From positions 74,856,875 to 74,920,874 of the forward strand of contig OY776121.1 of NCBI GenBank assembly GCA_963675135.1: a stretch of DNA of 64,000 bases, written 5' to 3'. Positions 10,261 through 22,551 of the stretch are shown here, piece after piece (the first letter of the stretch is position 1; the number at the start of each line of letters is the position of its first letter). The notes under the pieces were generated by a model. The model worked only from the letters and a program-made list of their open reading frames with translations, was not told where the DNA came from and made no database searches. A program made the position numbers and the translations under genes. Source of the stretch: Galeopsis tetrahit. Lineage: Eukaryota; Streptophyta; Magnoliopsida; Lamiales; Lamiaceae.

Positions 10261-12245
10261 TGACTTGGTTCGTATTTTGCACACTTTTTAGTACAACAAT
10301 AACAATCCCCACAAGCGTATGGGTTCGTTATAGTTGAGTAAGTATACGACCTAGTAGTTATCGTCCAAGGACCTAGTTGAATGAATGTGGAGCCCCGAAA
10401 CTATAAGTTAAAATGGTGTTATAGAAGCTAAATAGGAGGATAAAACAAATACCAACTAAGAAAATAAACAACTAAAACTAACTCTCAAAAAGATGAAAGT
10501 GCAAGGAAAGGGTATTGCCTCAGGTGTTTCCGTTTTGTGAGCAATTAAGTGAGTTAGTGGACCAATTACATGAATTAGCTATGAATTCGGATTAAGATAA
10601 AGGCTATCACATCTATGTGTAGACCCCCTCGAAAGGCATAGGTATACAACGTGCATTGATTAGCAATTATAGGATCTAACCAAATACCATAAGCTCCTAA
10701 GATAGTGTTGCATAAGCACTTTCAACACGGTTACTAATGCTTATGAAACGCCCTCTCACCAAACTCCTAGACGATCTCTATTTGTTTAGTGTCTAAAGTT
10801 GTCGGTCTAGCCATTAACCCCCTTCTCGGTTAGCTAATTACTAATTAACTTCTATTCAATTGACCAAAGCTCACACTCACACTCCCAATCATGCTACCCA
10901 ACTCTCGTTGCAATAAACATAATCGAACATGCTCGCTAATAGGGTTGATCAACCAAATGAATCAATCAAAGTACAACTATAGAAACATAAAAACCCAAAT
11001 TCTAAGCTAATCATACAATTACTTCACAATTACACTAAACACTCATCAAAACATCCACAACCAAGACAATTGGAGATTAGCCCATGTCTAAATTAACAAC
11101 TAGAATAAAACTCATGAAAATTAAACTACAAAATATGAATTAAAATCAAATAACCAACTAATATTGAAATAAGGAAAGAAAGCACCTCTATTGTCTTCAA
11201 ATACTTCAATCTCACCAACAATAAAATGAAATATTAAATTGAAATCTATCTATGAAATGAAATAACAAATTAAACTATCTAATGAGTGGAGTGGTGGGGG
11301 AGGAGAAGAGATTTCTCCCCAATGGAGTCGAGCCCTCTGATTGATACAAGTAAATAAATAGCTAAAAACAAAATAATTGACTTAGATTTGCTGGGTTTTT
11401 CCAAAAGAAAAAACCCTCCAAAAAGAGGCGTATGCTGCTTGAATTGCTGCGTGCACACGGTATTCTTTAGTAAAAGGCGAAAGAATAGATCGCTTTGTGC
11501 TCACAGCGCAGCTGCGTATGGAGTCGAGCCCTCTGTTCTGCCCAATTTCGCGTGTCCTATATGTCTTGGCCGAAAAGCCAACTTTTCAAATGGGCCTGCT
11601 GCTTGTAAATATCGGCCGACATGATCAAATGGGCTGCAAGTTATTAACTTTGCTAACCAATTAATCATTGGGCCTTCAGTTAATTAAAAAGACATGTGGG
11701 CTTATTAATTGATGCGCCACCCTTCTATATATGATCAAGGCTAAATTGGTTGATAAATGGCCATGTAATTCTTGGGCCCAATCACTCAATACCCCATCAA
11801 TTAAATTGTTGGCCCAAATAATTTTCACTTTCAACACTTTCTCGTTTCAACTTTTTTCTCGATTTTTCTCTTCAATTGACTTCACAATATAATCGAGGCG
11901 TGTTTTGCTCCAAAAATCCTCATTTTCCCTATAAAAATAGCAAACAACACAATTTCTCCAAATCAAGTGCAATTAGTCAATTTAGTGTAAATAATGCAAG
12001 AAATCCTATCAAATTATGCAAAATATACACATGAATTTCAAGCAATTTTCACACTAATCAACAACTTGGTAGATAATTTAGGGGGTAATCACACCATTCT
12101 ACTTAATCGATCACGTCTATTTAGAATTCCGTCAACAAACTTCACTTTTATACTATACCTCCTCGTGGGACCGACCTCGTACTTATCACGCTATGATAGA
12201 CATCGTATACTTGCGGTCGTGTATTTTAGTGTTGCATAATACGTG
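10261..12245 (-). mobile_element. LTR-retrotransposon-derived repeat, copy A
   Basis: Non-coding repeat shared with 16923-18650. Both contain, in order, a CAATCCCC-like start, GTCCAAG..CTAGTTGAATG, GTGTTTCCGTTTTGTG, GGCTATCAC..ATGTGTAGACC, GTGCATTGATTAGCAATTAT and ACGCCCT. Read on the - strand, the left end resembles the LTR-end and leader sequence common in Athila/Tat-like elements. At the right end (about 12160-12240), a + strand segment with CTCGTGGGACCGACCTCGTA and ATACTTGCGGTCG looks like the same type of leader in the other orientation. This suggests two fragments joined or a rearranged solo element. No gag or pol is present. Confidence 0.6.
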
Positions 12246-12670
12246 AATCAACTGTGTATTGTGAAATTAGAGATTTAAACACACAACCGTCGACGCAACA
12301 GCAGGATCGGCGGCGGCGGCAAGAAACCGACGGCGGTGGGGCTAGAAATCGACGGCAATGGGGCAACAGTAATCGGCGGCGATGTGCGACAGAAAGCAGC
12401 GGCGATGGTGGACTTCACGTCTTTTACGCTCTGTTTATTTTTTAATTTAATTTATTATTATTTGTGCCTTTGACCCGGTTCTGATCCACCCTTGACCCAT
12501 ATTCCATTTTTGTGATGTAGGCATGATGCACCCGTAGACACGTAAGTGTGACCCGTTATTTCATAAAATATTTTAGAAAGATTTGATGTATCATAGATTA
12601 GGAAATTCACTTGTATATAATGACAAGTTCTTAGCAAAATTTTTTTTCAATTTACTAACATAATTTATAA
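12246..12670. other. Unassigned, CGG-rich then AT-rich
   Basis: Contains a short CGG/CGACGG-rich stretch (12295-12415) that encodes only low-complexity peptides. Then comes a segment (12545-12630) that reappears inverted at about 18760-18850, sharing TTTAGAAAGATTTGATGTAT. No gene is supported. Confidence 0.4.
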
Positions 12671-12714
12671 TTTAGCAGTAACATGATAAAAATAAATGAT
12701 AATATTGAATTAAA

Positions 12715-12965
12715 ATTGATATGTACCACTTTTGTAGGTTATCTTTGTCCACATGGAGAATGTACTTATTGCCTAATTCAACAACTCTTGTGACTCGAAA
12801 ATGGAGGATGTACTTATTAGCTAATTCTAGGACTTGTTTGACTCGAAAATATATCAGCAAGTGTCTACATGGTATTCCTTCAAACTCAAACATTTTACAG
12901 CTGCATGACTTGTATAAAAGAATTCCTGCTTCCATCAATTGTATGAGCCCTTCGAACAACCTAAA
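12715..12965 (-). pseudogene. FAR1/MULE-type SWIM domain fragment
   Basis: The - strand translation contains SCSCKMFEFEGIPCRHLLIY, matching the SWIM zinc-finger signature (CxC...CxH) of FAR1/FHY3-related proteins and Mutator-like transposases. The following segment, FRVKQVLELANKYILH, is immediately duplicated as FRVTRVVELGNKYILH. In the family this helix is normally present once and is followed by RWT, which is missing here. There is no start, no FAR1 DNA-binding domain and no transposase core nearby, so this is a broken fragment. It could derive from a domesticated FRS gene or from a MULE. Confidence 0.7.
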
Positions 12966-13589
12966 TCTAATTTTCTTTGCAAGTGGACTCAATATTATTC
13001 TCTTTGCAACTAGACTCAAGATTAATATAATGCATCATCAACTTATTTATGTTTATGAAGCACAAAAAGTTTCTCAACTTATTTATGTTTATGAAAGCAT
13101 AAGAAGTTTCTCTTTGTGTACAAATTTGCTTGTTTATGGAAACACAAAACAAATTGACCATTTGTCTTTCTATTGGCCTAACATTTTGGTATATTTCGGT
13201 TTCACATATGCTGGAACTCATCGACTACGAAAATCATAACCACTCATTATCTTCTAATTTGTAGTTTTTACCACTTCACTCCATTTGAACATTTTTGTTC
13301 AAATTCATGAGATGTCTCTAAATATAATATTATTCATGAAGTGCCTCTGAATATAATATTACATTTACACACGTAAGGGCACCTTTGGTAGGCAAGATTA
13401 AGGGGGTGATAAGGGCTTTATCAGGGGTAATTTGACATTTGGTAGCTATCGGTCAGGCCCAAGATATAGTTCAGGCCCACCACAACTCAGTGATATATAT
13501 GCGTTTTTAATCTAACCAAAATGGGCAGATAAATTATCTTGAAAAACTCCATTTCAAATTATTATGTAGAAAGACTAAAATGCCCTAGC

Positions 13590-13960
13590 CCTAAATATGT
13601 TATTCGAGCCGAGCCGAGTATTTGAAGTTCGAGCTCGGCTCGGCTCGATAACATTGGCGAGCTAAGAAACGAGCTCGGCTCGACTTGTTAAAGGGTCTAA
13701 CGAGCCTAATGGAAATCAAAGAAAAAAAATTAGATATCGAGCCTAACAAGTCGAGATCGAGCCAGCTCGTTAGTAAATCGAGTATCTAACGAGCTCGAGC
13801 TCGGGTCATTTAACGAACGAGCCGAGTCGAACTCGATCCTTATCGAGCCGAGCAGAACTCGAGCCTTATCGAGCCGAGCCGAACTCAAGCCTTATCCAGC
13901 CGAGCCGAGCTGAGCTCACGAGCGACTCGATTCGTGTAACAGCCCTATCCATATTTAATA
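13590..13960. repeat. CGAGCCGAG-rich palindromic element (hAT-MITE-like)
   Basis: Dense, alternating runs of CGAGCCGAGCCGAG and GAGCTCGGCTCGGCTCG on both strands, bounded on the left by TGTTATTCGAG and on the right by a related GATTCGTGTAACAGCCC end. Self-complementary GAGCTCG-rich elements of this kind are common hAT-type MITEs in dicots. I could not fix an 8-bp target duplication. Confidence 0.55.
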
Positions 13961-13978
13961 TCAAACCCTAACTCACTA

Positions 13979-15954
13979 CTCCCTCTATCCCACAATTATT
14001 TGCACTCTTTCCTTATTCGTCTGTCCCACAATTGTTTGCACTTCCCAAAAATGAAACATTTTTTTAAACCCCACCCTCACAATATTCACATATTTACACA
14101 AAATGTCATTACTTTTAGGGGATTTCACATAAAAGGTCTTTCCACCTAGTGTTTTTTTAAATAAGGACCTGGTTTAAAATAGTTTCAAATTAAGGACAAA
14201 ATGTAATATGAATGTACCATCATGCCCTTACTATCTAATTTTCGGAATTAATATAGAGAAAGTCAATAAATTTTTTATATTTAAATCAATGCCTATCAAC
14301 TCCGTGAATTACGCTAATGAATTAACACCTTCCAAAATTAAAACCTCTCAACAGCTCCGGTCAATCAATTAAATGATTTGCAGAATTTTGGGGAAGAAAT
14401 CTTTGTATGATTATTCTACATCCCCAATCTTGGTATTCAATTCTTCCCTAAATCTTTGATATTCAAGTCTTTTACAAATATCGCATTTTCCCAAAGCTCT
14501 GATATTCAATTTCATTGTCAGACTTGAAGATCTGCACAAAAATCGTCAAATCAAATTAGATATTTTCTCCAGAAAAATCTCTGACTTGATTATGCAGAAA
14601 GATCTGCAGGAATTCAAAATCGCTGAATGCAGAAAAAAAAAAACTAAAATTTCATGAGCATATAAATAATGCAGAATTAAAGTTGCATCAACATATAAAT
14701 AATGCAGAAGTGTGCAGTACATTATGTGCATATACAAATATCATTATGCACAAAAATGACTTTAATGCAAATTTGATCTGCAATAATAAAATTCGTCTAT
14801 TAATGTAGACCACATACCAGTCACTTGATTCAAGACTAGCTTCTAGAAATGTTGAAGATTGATTAGCACAAACCAACTTGGTTTTCCCATCGAATTCGAT
14901 CTTGAGTATCACGAAATAATCCATTGATTGATAATCTGTTATTTATCAGAAAACCCTATAATAATAGCAAAAATTGAACCAGTCACTTGCACCGTGTCTG
15001 TATTGTCACGTCGCAGCGAATGAGATTGGGTGGGGGGGTTCGATCGTGAACGATGACGGCAAGGAAGATCTGCCATGTAGAAACGATTAAAAATCAGTCT
15101 CCATCCGTGAGATTCGCAAATATATGCAGATATAATTAGAGAATTTTTAGGGCAAAACTCTTCATCTCACCGGATTAATGGTTCCCATGTGAACCATACG
15201 CTGCGTCGCCCCACTCCTAGGCGACAAAATCGTCGTCAAAGGCCCACCTCCGCCTCCTCCACCACCTTTGGCGTCCTCTTCGTCTACACACACCGAACAC
15301 TCACGGATCCAATCATCCTCTCCGCCATCCTTCGCTGTCACATCCCCCGCCGCTACCTACTCTCTCTCCCGCCTCTCAGAAATCACCCCCTCGTCCACAC
15401 CGTCCGATTAACCCGGATCCGAGATGTCGACTCGGAGAAAATCAGCCCGTGTCGGTGAGCGGTGGTGAAAAATTACAGATTTTGTGTAAATCTGAGAATA
15501 ATTGTGCATCTTTGATTGTAATTATGGAATTGACTGAATCTGAGAATAATTGTGATTGGTTTAATTGCATACGAATAAGGAAGGTCAGATTATTATTTAC
15601 ATAGCTGCCATATTAAACAGAAGGATTCTTTATTGAGTGAAATGTGGTTGAATATATGGCGACAAATAAGGAAGATGACGACTTGTTATTTAATTAATAA
15701 ATTAATTTCCATATTTAAATATAAGGGCATAAGAGGTTATTAACATGCGTTTTTGTCCTTTTTTAAAAAGATTATATTTTAGGTCTTTTATTAAGAAGGT
15801 GAGGCTATGAATGACTTTTTTTTATAAAAATTCTCTTACTTTTACCCTCAATTAAATCACCTTTTTACTTTATCCATATAACTTTACAAAATTACACTTT
15901 TTTCTTAGTTTACGTGCCCGTAAAGTGGTGCAAACAATTTCGGGACGGAGTGAG
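13979..15954. mobile_element. Mariner/Stowaway-like element with TA target duplication
   Basis: The left end CTCCCTCTATCCCACAATTA and the reverse complement of the right end, CTCACTCCGTCCCGAAATTG, form an inverted repeat that continues through TTTGCAC. TA dinucleotides flank both sides (13977-13978 and 15955-15956). The CTCCCTCCGTCCC terminus is characteristic of plant Tc1/mariner and Stowaway elements. The left end carries a second tandem copy (GTCTGTCCCACAATTGTTTG). At almost 2 kb it is larger than a MITE but has no transposase. It contains an inner inverted-repeat pair (about 14130-14220 and 15720-15830, both with GGTC/GGAC-rich motifs) and a GC-rich gene-like fragment. Confidence 0.8.
15184..15470 (+). 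other. GC-rich gene-like fragment inside the mariner-like element
   Basis: Base composition jumps from AT-rich to GC-rich with many CGCC and CTCC codon-like words. The stretch ends in ATGTCGACTCGGAGAAAATC, which could be the start of a reading frame (MSTRRKSARVG), followed by what looks like a splice boundary near 15475. On the - strand at 14820-14924 there is another short open segment (MDYFVILKIEFDGKTKLVC) with a GTATG donor. These look like captured host exons (Pack-type), but I recognise neither protein. Low confidence. Confidence 0.3.
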
Positions 15955-16922
15955 TACTTATTTTCATAAGTTTCTTTTCCCGCACCCTACCTCTCACCCT
16001 ACCTCTCCCCAAAGAGGCGATTCTTTTTCTTCGACATTTTCGCTTCTAAAGGATGTTATTTACTTTTTTGGCAAAATCAAGAACCCTAGAAAGTGATTTT
16101 CATGTTGAGATTTAGAAGGTGGTATTTGATTGTGAATCTGAGGCAGATTTAGAGAAAAGATAATGATATTTGATTGTGAATTTCAAGATTTGTTGGTAGC
16201 AAACTGTATTTCTGATCGATCCGTACCTTGTGGTTTTAAATTGAGAGCACACCAGCAACAATTGCGTCGCCGGTAAAAAGATTGAAGACGACAATAAAAA
16301 TTCAGGAAAAGGCACTAGGGGTTTTTTATGAGATGCATTAATTTATATTGTTGATTCTTTTTTTCCGATTTACCAAGTGATTTCTATATATGCTGATTTT
16401 TCCGGTGCAATAGTGTTCCGCCGGTGTATTCTTTTTTTCACCTTCAGATGTAGGTGAATAATTGATTATAAAAACTAATTAACATTGTAATTTGTATTTT
16501 CAGGTCTTGAATCCTGCATCTGAGATCAAGATAGATCGGCATTGTGATGGAATCTTGCAGCAAGAAGAAGGTATTTTATGAAATGCTTGAAATCCGTAGC
16601 AAAAAGAAACAGCACCTTCAGAAGTTGCTTGTGATTGCCTTTTTTTTTTATGAAATGCTTGCTATGAAAACTTGCAGCAAAAAGAAAGATCAGCTTGAAA
16701 TTTGGGGGGAGTGAAAGAATTTGCAATGGATTAGGGCAATTTTGGTATAATGAGTTTTTATTGAGGACAATAGGGTAAAATTCTATAGAATTGAGTATTG
16801 TAATGACACCTTCAATATGTGTATACCAAATAACTTACTAATACCTTGTCCGTGACTAAAGTCCATATGATTTATATATGCCATAAAACTAAGATTATGT
16901 ATCTTTGCCACCAAATGGGGCC

Positions 16923-18650
16923 TAACAATACGATCCCCACGTATGAGTCTGATTGTAGTACGTAAGTACGATCAAGTAGTTTGTTCGTCCAAGAATCTAG
17001 TTGAATGCAAGTGAATCCCTAAAGTTAAGAGTTTTCATGCTATTGTAGTAACTACACGTTTTATTGGATTTTCGGGAATTAGAACGAAAGTATTAAACTA
17101 AATTAACTAAGATAACAAGAATATAACAAAAGAAATAACGAACTATCTAACTTTCGATAGAAAGTGCAAGAGAAGGGTATTTCCTTGGGTGTTTCCGTTT
17201 TGTGGGTAATTCAATGAGTTAACGAACCAATTGCATGAGTTACACTATGGTTTTGGATTAAGCTAAAGGCTATCACTCTTATGTGTAGACCAATCCCCCG
17301 TGAGGCTTAGGTGAACACGTGCATTGATTAGCAATTATAGGGTCTAATCAATATCATAAGCTCATAAGATAATGTCTCATAAACACGTTCAACACAGTTA
17401 CTAATGTTTATGAGACGCCCTTTCACTAATCTAATAGACGACCTCTAATCGATTAGTGTTTAGTGTTGTCGATCTAAGCAATCAACCCCCAATCGGTGTA
17501 GTCAATTACTATGTGAATTCTAATCAATTAATCCAAGTTCACACCCACACTCTTAATCATGCAACCCAATACGGTCGTTGAAGTCGACAAAACCAACAAT
17601 GCTAGCTAATTAATAGGGTGAATTAATCAATTGAATCATGGAAATCACAACACTAGAAACATAAACACCCATCAAAACGTTCACACCCAAGGCAATAAGA
17701 GCTTAGCCCATGGTTCTAGAAGAGAATCTCATGGCTACAACAACAAATAACATCAAACTCATAGTAGAATAACAAGAGATTGATAAAATTAAGAAAATAC
17801 AAAATTGAATTGCAAAATAGAGTAATATCACCTTGATCATGAGAATTTAGCTACAAACCAATGTAATAGACAATGCCCGATGATAATCGTAGCTTGATTC
17901 GAAGTAAAAACTACTATTCTATCTAATCTAATGAAGAAATTAAACTTAACTATGAAGAACACCTACTACTATGTGAATTAGTGTGAGAATAGCTTGTAAA
18001 AGAGGAAGACTCTTCTAAAATTCAAAATGAACTCTATTTATACTTGGGGTAGAAGTCTTGAATCAATTTTGCAATTAGACCCTTGAAATATGAAGAAAAT
18101 AGGTCAAAACCGTAGAAAATGGGTCCACCCGGCCGGGTGGGTAAGTGGCGTGGCCGGGCGGCTGAGTGGCCCGACCGGGCGATACTTTCGTAATTTGAAA
18201 TTTACCAAAATACGCGCAAGGGGTGAACTTAACAAAAAGTTGGGTGCATATATTGTGGCCTGGTTGGGCGGATAGTTCGGCCCAACTTCCGTCCTCCGTC
18301 TTTATCCCTTCATATCTCGAGCTTTCGACCTACGATTGACTTGATTCTTTTTTCCATTCCACTCCATTTTTCTAGACGAATCCAATGGTGCAATCCTCTC
18401 TTCAGTCCAGTGAGTGCAAATGATGATTGTACACTCATTTTTGCGATTTTAATGCCTAATTCACATCGTATTCCTACAAAACGAGCTTAAACACCTTTCT
18501 CAATCAAATCAAGCATATTAGTGTGAAAATGCATGAAAACCATCAAAATTTATCACTAAAACGAATGAAATCTTATGCATTTACAAACGAATCAAATAGC
18601 TTTCGACATTGCACTGTTTCATATTATAATATTCATCCTATAAGTGACTG
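16923..18650 (-). mobile_element. LTR-retrotransposon-derived repeat, copy B
   Basis: Colinear with copy A (10261-12245) over about 1 kb, sharing GTGTTTCCGTTTTGTGGGTA, GTGCATTGATTAGCAATTAT and CGCCCTTTCACTAATCTAAT-type segments. It continues into a GC-richer part at 18115-18290 (CCGGCCGGGTGGG, GGCCGGGCGG, CCGACCGGGCG) of the kind found in LTRs of Athila-like elements. No coding sequence. The Harbinger-like element abuts its left edge. Confidence 0.6.
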
Positions 18651-19289
18651 GATTAATCGTCTCTTAAATAAATTTAAATAAATGACTCTGTTTTGATTCA
18701 ATATTATCATATTTTTTTTATCATTTTATTGCTAACTCCAATAAATTGAAAAAAAAAATCATGGATAAAAACTTGTCCATTATATACAAGTGAATTTTCT
18801 AATTATGATACATCAAATCTTTCTAAAATATTTTATGAAACAACAAAATTTGATTAATAAGTAACAATTGCAGAAAACTCGTAAATCAGAAAAAATTAAT
18901 CGTTGGTACGTTGGTGGGCAAATGGAAGATTTGATTTTTAGAGATGTTTTCTGGTTTTCACTAACGTTAAATGAGAGATTACATATTAAAAAATTAAAAT
19001 ATATTTTAATGAATAAAATTTGTTTTAAATTATCTTTTAAAATATATTAATAAGAATTATGTGGATGATGAGGCGGAGTGACACCTCAGCAATTGGTTCC
19101 ATAAAAAATTTAAAAGTTGATTCTATATCACTACTCTTTTATACAAATAATGTTTTAATATATTTTTTTAAAGAATTGACAAGGGGTACTAAATGATGTT
19201 TTAGTTACTTTCTTTTTTAGAATGAAGGAAGAAAATGCATCGATCTATCTAGACGCATTATTTTTTTAAAATTATTTTTTAAAGGGTTG
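18651..19289. other. Intergenic, AT-rich
   Basis: Contains the inverted partner (about 18760-18850) of 12545-12630, then AT-rich sequence with no supported gene. Confidence 0.4.
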
Positions 19290-19525
19290 GTATGTGGACT
19301 CGAGTGCATGTTGTGCACCCTAGTCCATGTTGCACTTTTCAGTTTTACTGATTTATACTTTTTGGTAAATGGTGTTACGTTGCACTTTTTAATTATTAAA
19401 CTATATAATAATATTTTTAGTAATAATTGAAAAGTGCGTACACCATTTACCAAAAAGTGTAAGTCAGTAAAACTGAAAAATGCAACATGGACTAGAGTGC
19501 ACAACATGCACTCGAATGCATACTC
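19290..19525. repeat. Foldback MITE, ~100-bp arms
   Basis: A near-perfect inverted repeat. The left arm runs from CTCGAGTGCATGTTGTGCAC through AACTGAAAAGTGCAACATGG (reverse sense) to ACCATTTACCAAAAAGT. The right arm is its complement, ending GTGCACAACATGCACTCGAA. A short AT-rich loop separates them. It would form a long hairpin in single-stranded DNA or RNA. Superfamily not assigned. Confidence 0.85.
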
Positions 19526-19846
19526 GACTTTACCTTTTAAAAATGTGATTCTTTTGCTAATGATTTCTTCTTTTTATTTTTTTTCTTTCCTTAAAATTTA
19601 ATTTGACTCATGAATTATTATCTCTTTATTAATCCAATGATGGTAGAAGAGCTGAGTGGAGAGTTGCACCCCATCGGGCCTCTACTTTCTATCCGACAGC
19701 TTTAAAAAAGAAAAAAAGTGATGCTACGGGTCAGTAAAGCATCACTTGAATTAATTAAAGTATCACGTGTTCGATTTAGTAGAAAATTGTATTTTTCTTA
19801 TTGTAGAAATGATTTTGTCCTTTAAATAGTTAACGAAATTCCTTAA

Positions 19847-20168
19847 GGGCATGTTTGTTTTGGGACTCACCCGTCCGGACGTGGGACGTAACGTCCCACG
19901 TCCTTGTTCTACTTCGGGATTTCATATCCGGATTTCCCCATCCAACTACACTCATTTCTAAAAATACCTATACATCCTACTATAACATCCTACTATTACA
20001 TCCCATCCAACCACACTTACACAATTTGATTTGACATAAAGTTACATCTCATCCTACTCAAAATCCCAAAACAAACACACACAATTACTATTCATCAGGA
20101 TTTCCCCATCCAAGATTTACCCATCCAGAATTTCCCTCATCCTACATAATCCCAAAACAAACATACCC
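19847..20168. mobile_element. Tourist (Harbinger) MITE with TAA duplication
   Basis: The left end GGGCATGTTTGTTTTGGGAC and right end ATCCCAAAACAAACATACCC are inverted copies. TAA flanks both sides (19844-19846, 20169-20171). At 322 bp and non-coding, with internal GGATTTCCCCATCCA repeats, it is a textbook Tourist-like MITE. Confidence 0.9.
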
Positions 20169-20699
20169 TAATTGCTGAAATTGAAGAAAAAATATTGACA
20201 CAATTTTTGGAAGAAAATGACTCATTCCTTCTATAAATTAGCCCCTAACACATCCAATAAATATGTGGATATCTTTTTCAATTTTATTTTTTAAAAACAA
20301 AATTTAATTAATTTGAGAACAAGAGATACTGTTTTCCATTAATGAAGAGGGAATTTCATATTTAGTACATATATTTTAGTTTACAATAATGCTTTTGTAT
20401 TTAATAATTATATTTTTTTTTTTCAAAAATCTGATCCAGTAATTATTTAGAATTAATGGAATTATATATGTGGTGTAGTGTTTTTATATAAATAATGCTA
20501 AATATATATTTAAAATTTACTCAAGGTCAAACCAATTTTTAAAACTTTATCTCCATTTCACGTATTTTCAGATACATTAAATTTTTTAAAAAATATTTTA
20601 ATATTTACATTTTAGTTTTATTATAACTTTTAAATTATTATACAAAAATTGTATTTTTATATACAAAAAAATGCTGAAAATTACACGTTTGGCCAGAAG

Positions 20700-21028
20700 C
20701 CCCATCTTATTTCTGGCAATTTAAAAAAAATGGGCAAAAATGACAAAAAATGTTCCCCGAAAAGTTTGCGGGTAATCTTGGGCACATGGTTTAAGAAAAA
20801 AGGGTAATGATGAAAATGTTGAGGGGTAATTTTGTAAACTTTTATATATAAAGTAAATAAAGTAGGTGGGTTGAGTGTATGGTGAGTCCCAAAAGTAATG
20901 ACATAAAGGGTAAATATGTGTATATTGTGAGGGTGGAGATTGTGATGATTATTTCTATTTTGGGGTATGCAAACTTTTTGGAACAAAAAAAAAAAAAAAG
21001 TATAAAAACTTTTCATGGACGGAGAGAG
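20700..21028. mobile_element. Truncated mariner/Stowaway-like element
   Basis: The right end GGACGGAGAGAG followed by TA is the complement of CTCTCTCCGTCC. The inner sequence GTAAATATGTGTATATTGTG is the complement of a segment near the left end of the element at 13979, so both belong to one family. The left terminus is missing. Confidence 0.65.
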
Positions 21029-21030
21029 TA

Positions 21031-22551
21031 GTTTATTATATTATGTCAAGACATCACCAAAACCTAATAATGAAAAAATAAACGTTTTCTTGTATTTTTT
21101 TTTATGAAAGCAGCACGTTACTCGTACATTTCTTGTAAATTTCGTTCGATTTTCGTTCAATTTGAGTCCGATTTTTTGGGATGGAATTAGGGTTTGTTTT
21201 CCAGTATTTTTTTTATGAGAATTTGTTTAATTAGGTATTATTTATCTCATTTTTACAGGATCAAATGTACAATTTTTAAAGGTTCACACAATTTTCTTCC
21301 ATTAAAACTAACGAAAATTGAATATAAAATTAAAAGTGTGAAAAATGATCGAAAGTGATTGTACTCATATTTACATAATCAAAAATGCTTTTTTTCAATT
21401 AAAAAGTAAAAATTGCATGATGTATGTGAAGCTTTTCTGGACCATTACCCGAGGAAAGGGCCAATATTATCGTGGAGAAAAGCTCTTGTATTAGTAATTT
21501 TTTTGAAGAAAAGCACATGAAAAAAGCTGATTTGGGCAGCTGGCTTTGCCATTATTGATGGCAATTCCGGCCGACATGCACGGACCACAGTTCCACTGGA
21601 TTTATAAACATGCGTCTTGAAAAGAAAATTTATAGGTTTACTATTACTAAGAACAGCTTTTGTAAATATACTTATATGTAATATATGTACAATAAACAAT
21701 ATACTGTTATATATATTCAACTGTATATTGATTTTTTTATATTGTACTCTGCTTCTGAAACACATTAAATATACATGAAAGGTTGACAATACTAAAATAG
21801 TTTAATATTCAGTTTATCTTCTCTACTACTCCTATATAGAAAAAAATGGTTTTATTTTTTATGAAATATTGACTATATTGCATTTGTTTATTTATGAATT
21901 TTGCATATATAATTATAATATATTATGAACAAATTCATAATTCAAGCGAAATAAAAATTAACAGCGTCAATTGATGTGGTGAGACTGGGCCGTTTGATCC
22001 TCTTCTTTTTTTGCAATTTGATTCTTGGCCGGGTATATGCCCAAATGCATCATAATTAATAAGGATGATAGGATTAAAATTAGTTATTTTTACTTTGACT
22101 CTCTTCGCTATATAATCATATTTTGAAGTCTTGAATCTGGTTAATTCTGATTTCTCTTTGGTTATGTTTTCTTTCTGTTTTGGTTTCTTTGGTATGGATT
22201 TTTCAGCAATTAGTTGTTGGGGTTATTGTACAATTACAGGCTTGTAGAAACACTATCTCATTCTAAAATTTACAGATTGCAATGCCACAAAATAATACAG
22301 GGCAGTGTTTTGGAGACATAATTACGTGCATTGGAGATAACATTGTTATTCTTGCAAAAGGGAAAAAACTTTTCAAGACCATAACTTTATTGGGGTGGTA
22401 GAGGACCACAACTTTCCCAGCGGATAAAATTAGACGCATAATTTTTATTTTTATATGCAATTTCAGACCAAATTAGATTGAATGACCTAATTTCGGGATG
22501 ATTTTGTACGTGAAAGTCATGAGATATATTTTTTAGCCAAAGTCTTGTATG
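21031..22551. other. Intergenic, no gene seen
   Basis: AT-rich sequence with only short spurious ORFs. No recognisable repeat ends or RNA gene. Confidence 0.5.

Larger units (their letters stand above)
13377..16922. mobile_element. Harbinger-like element with TAA target duplication
   Basis: The left terminus GGGCACCTTTGGTAGGCAAG and the reverse complement of the right terminus, GGCCCCATTTGGTGGCAAAG, form an imperfect inverted repeat. TAA flanks both sides (13374-13376 and 16923-16925). A GGGC..TTTGGT end with a three-base TAA duplication fits PIF/Harbinger. No transposase is present. Much of the interior is a nested mariner-like element (13979-15954). The right part (15955-16900) is AT-rich without a supported ORF. 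Confidence 0.6.

Noticed and set aside
10261..12245. Autonomous LTR element
   Set aside because: No gag or pol and no pair of LTRs. Only leader or LTR-like sequence is visible.
12254..12445. CGG-rich ORF as a small basic protein gene
   Set aside because: Low-complexity triplet repeats, no homology or promoter signals.
15189..15458. 89-residue ORF as a functional gene
   Set aside because: No recognisable domain. It lies inside a transposon and another frame looks more exon-like. Reported only as a captured fragment.
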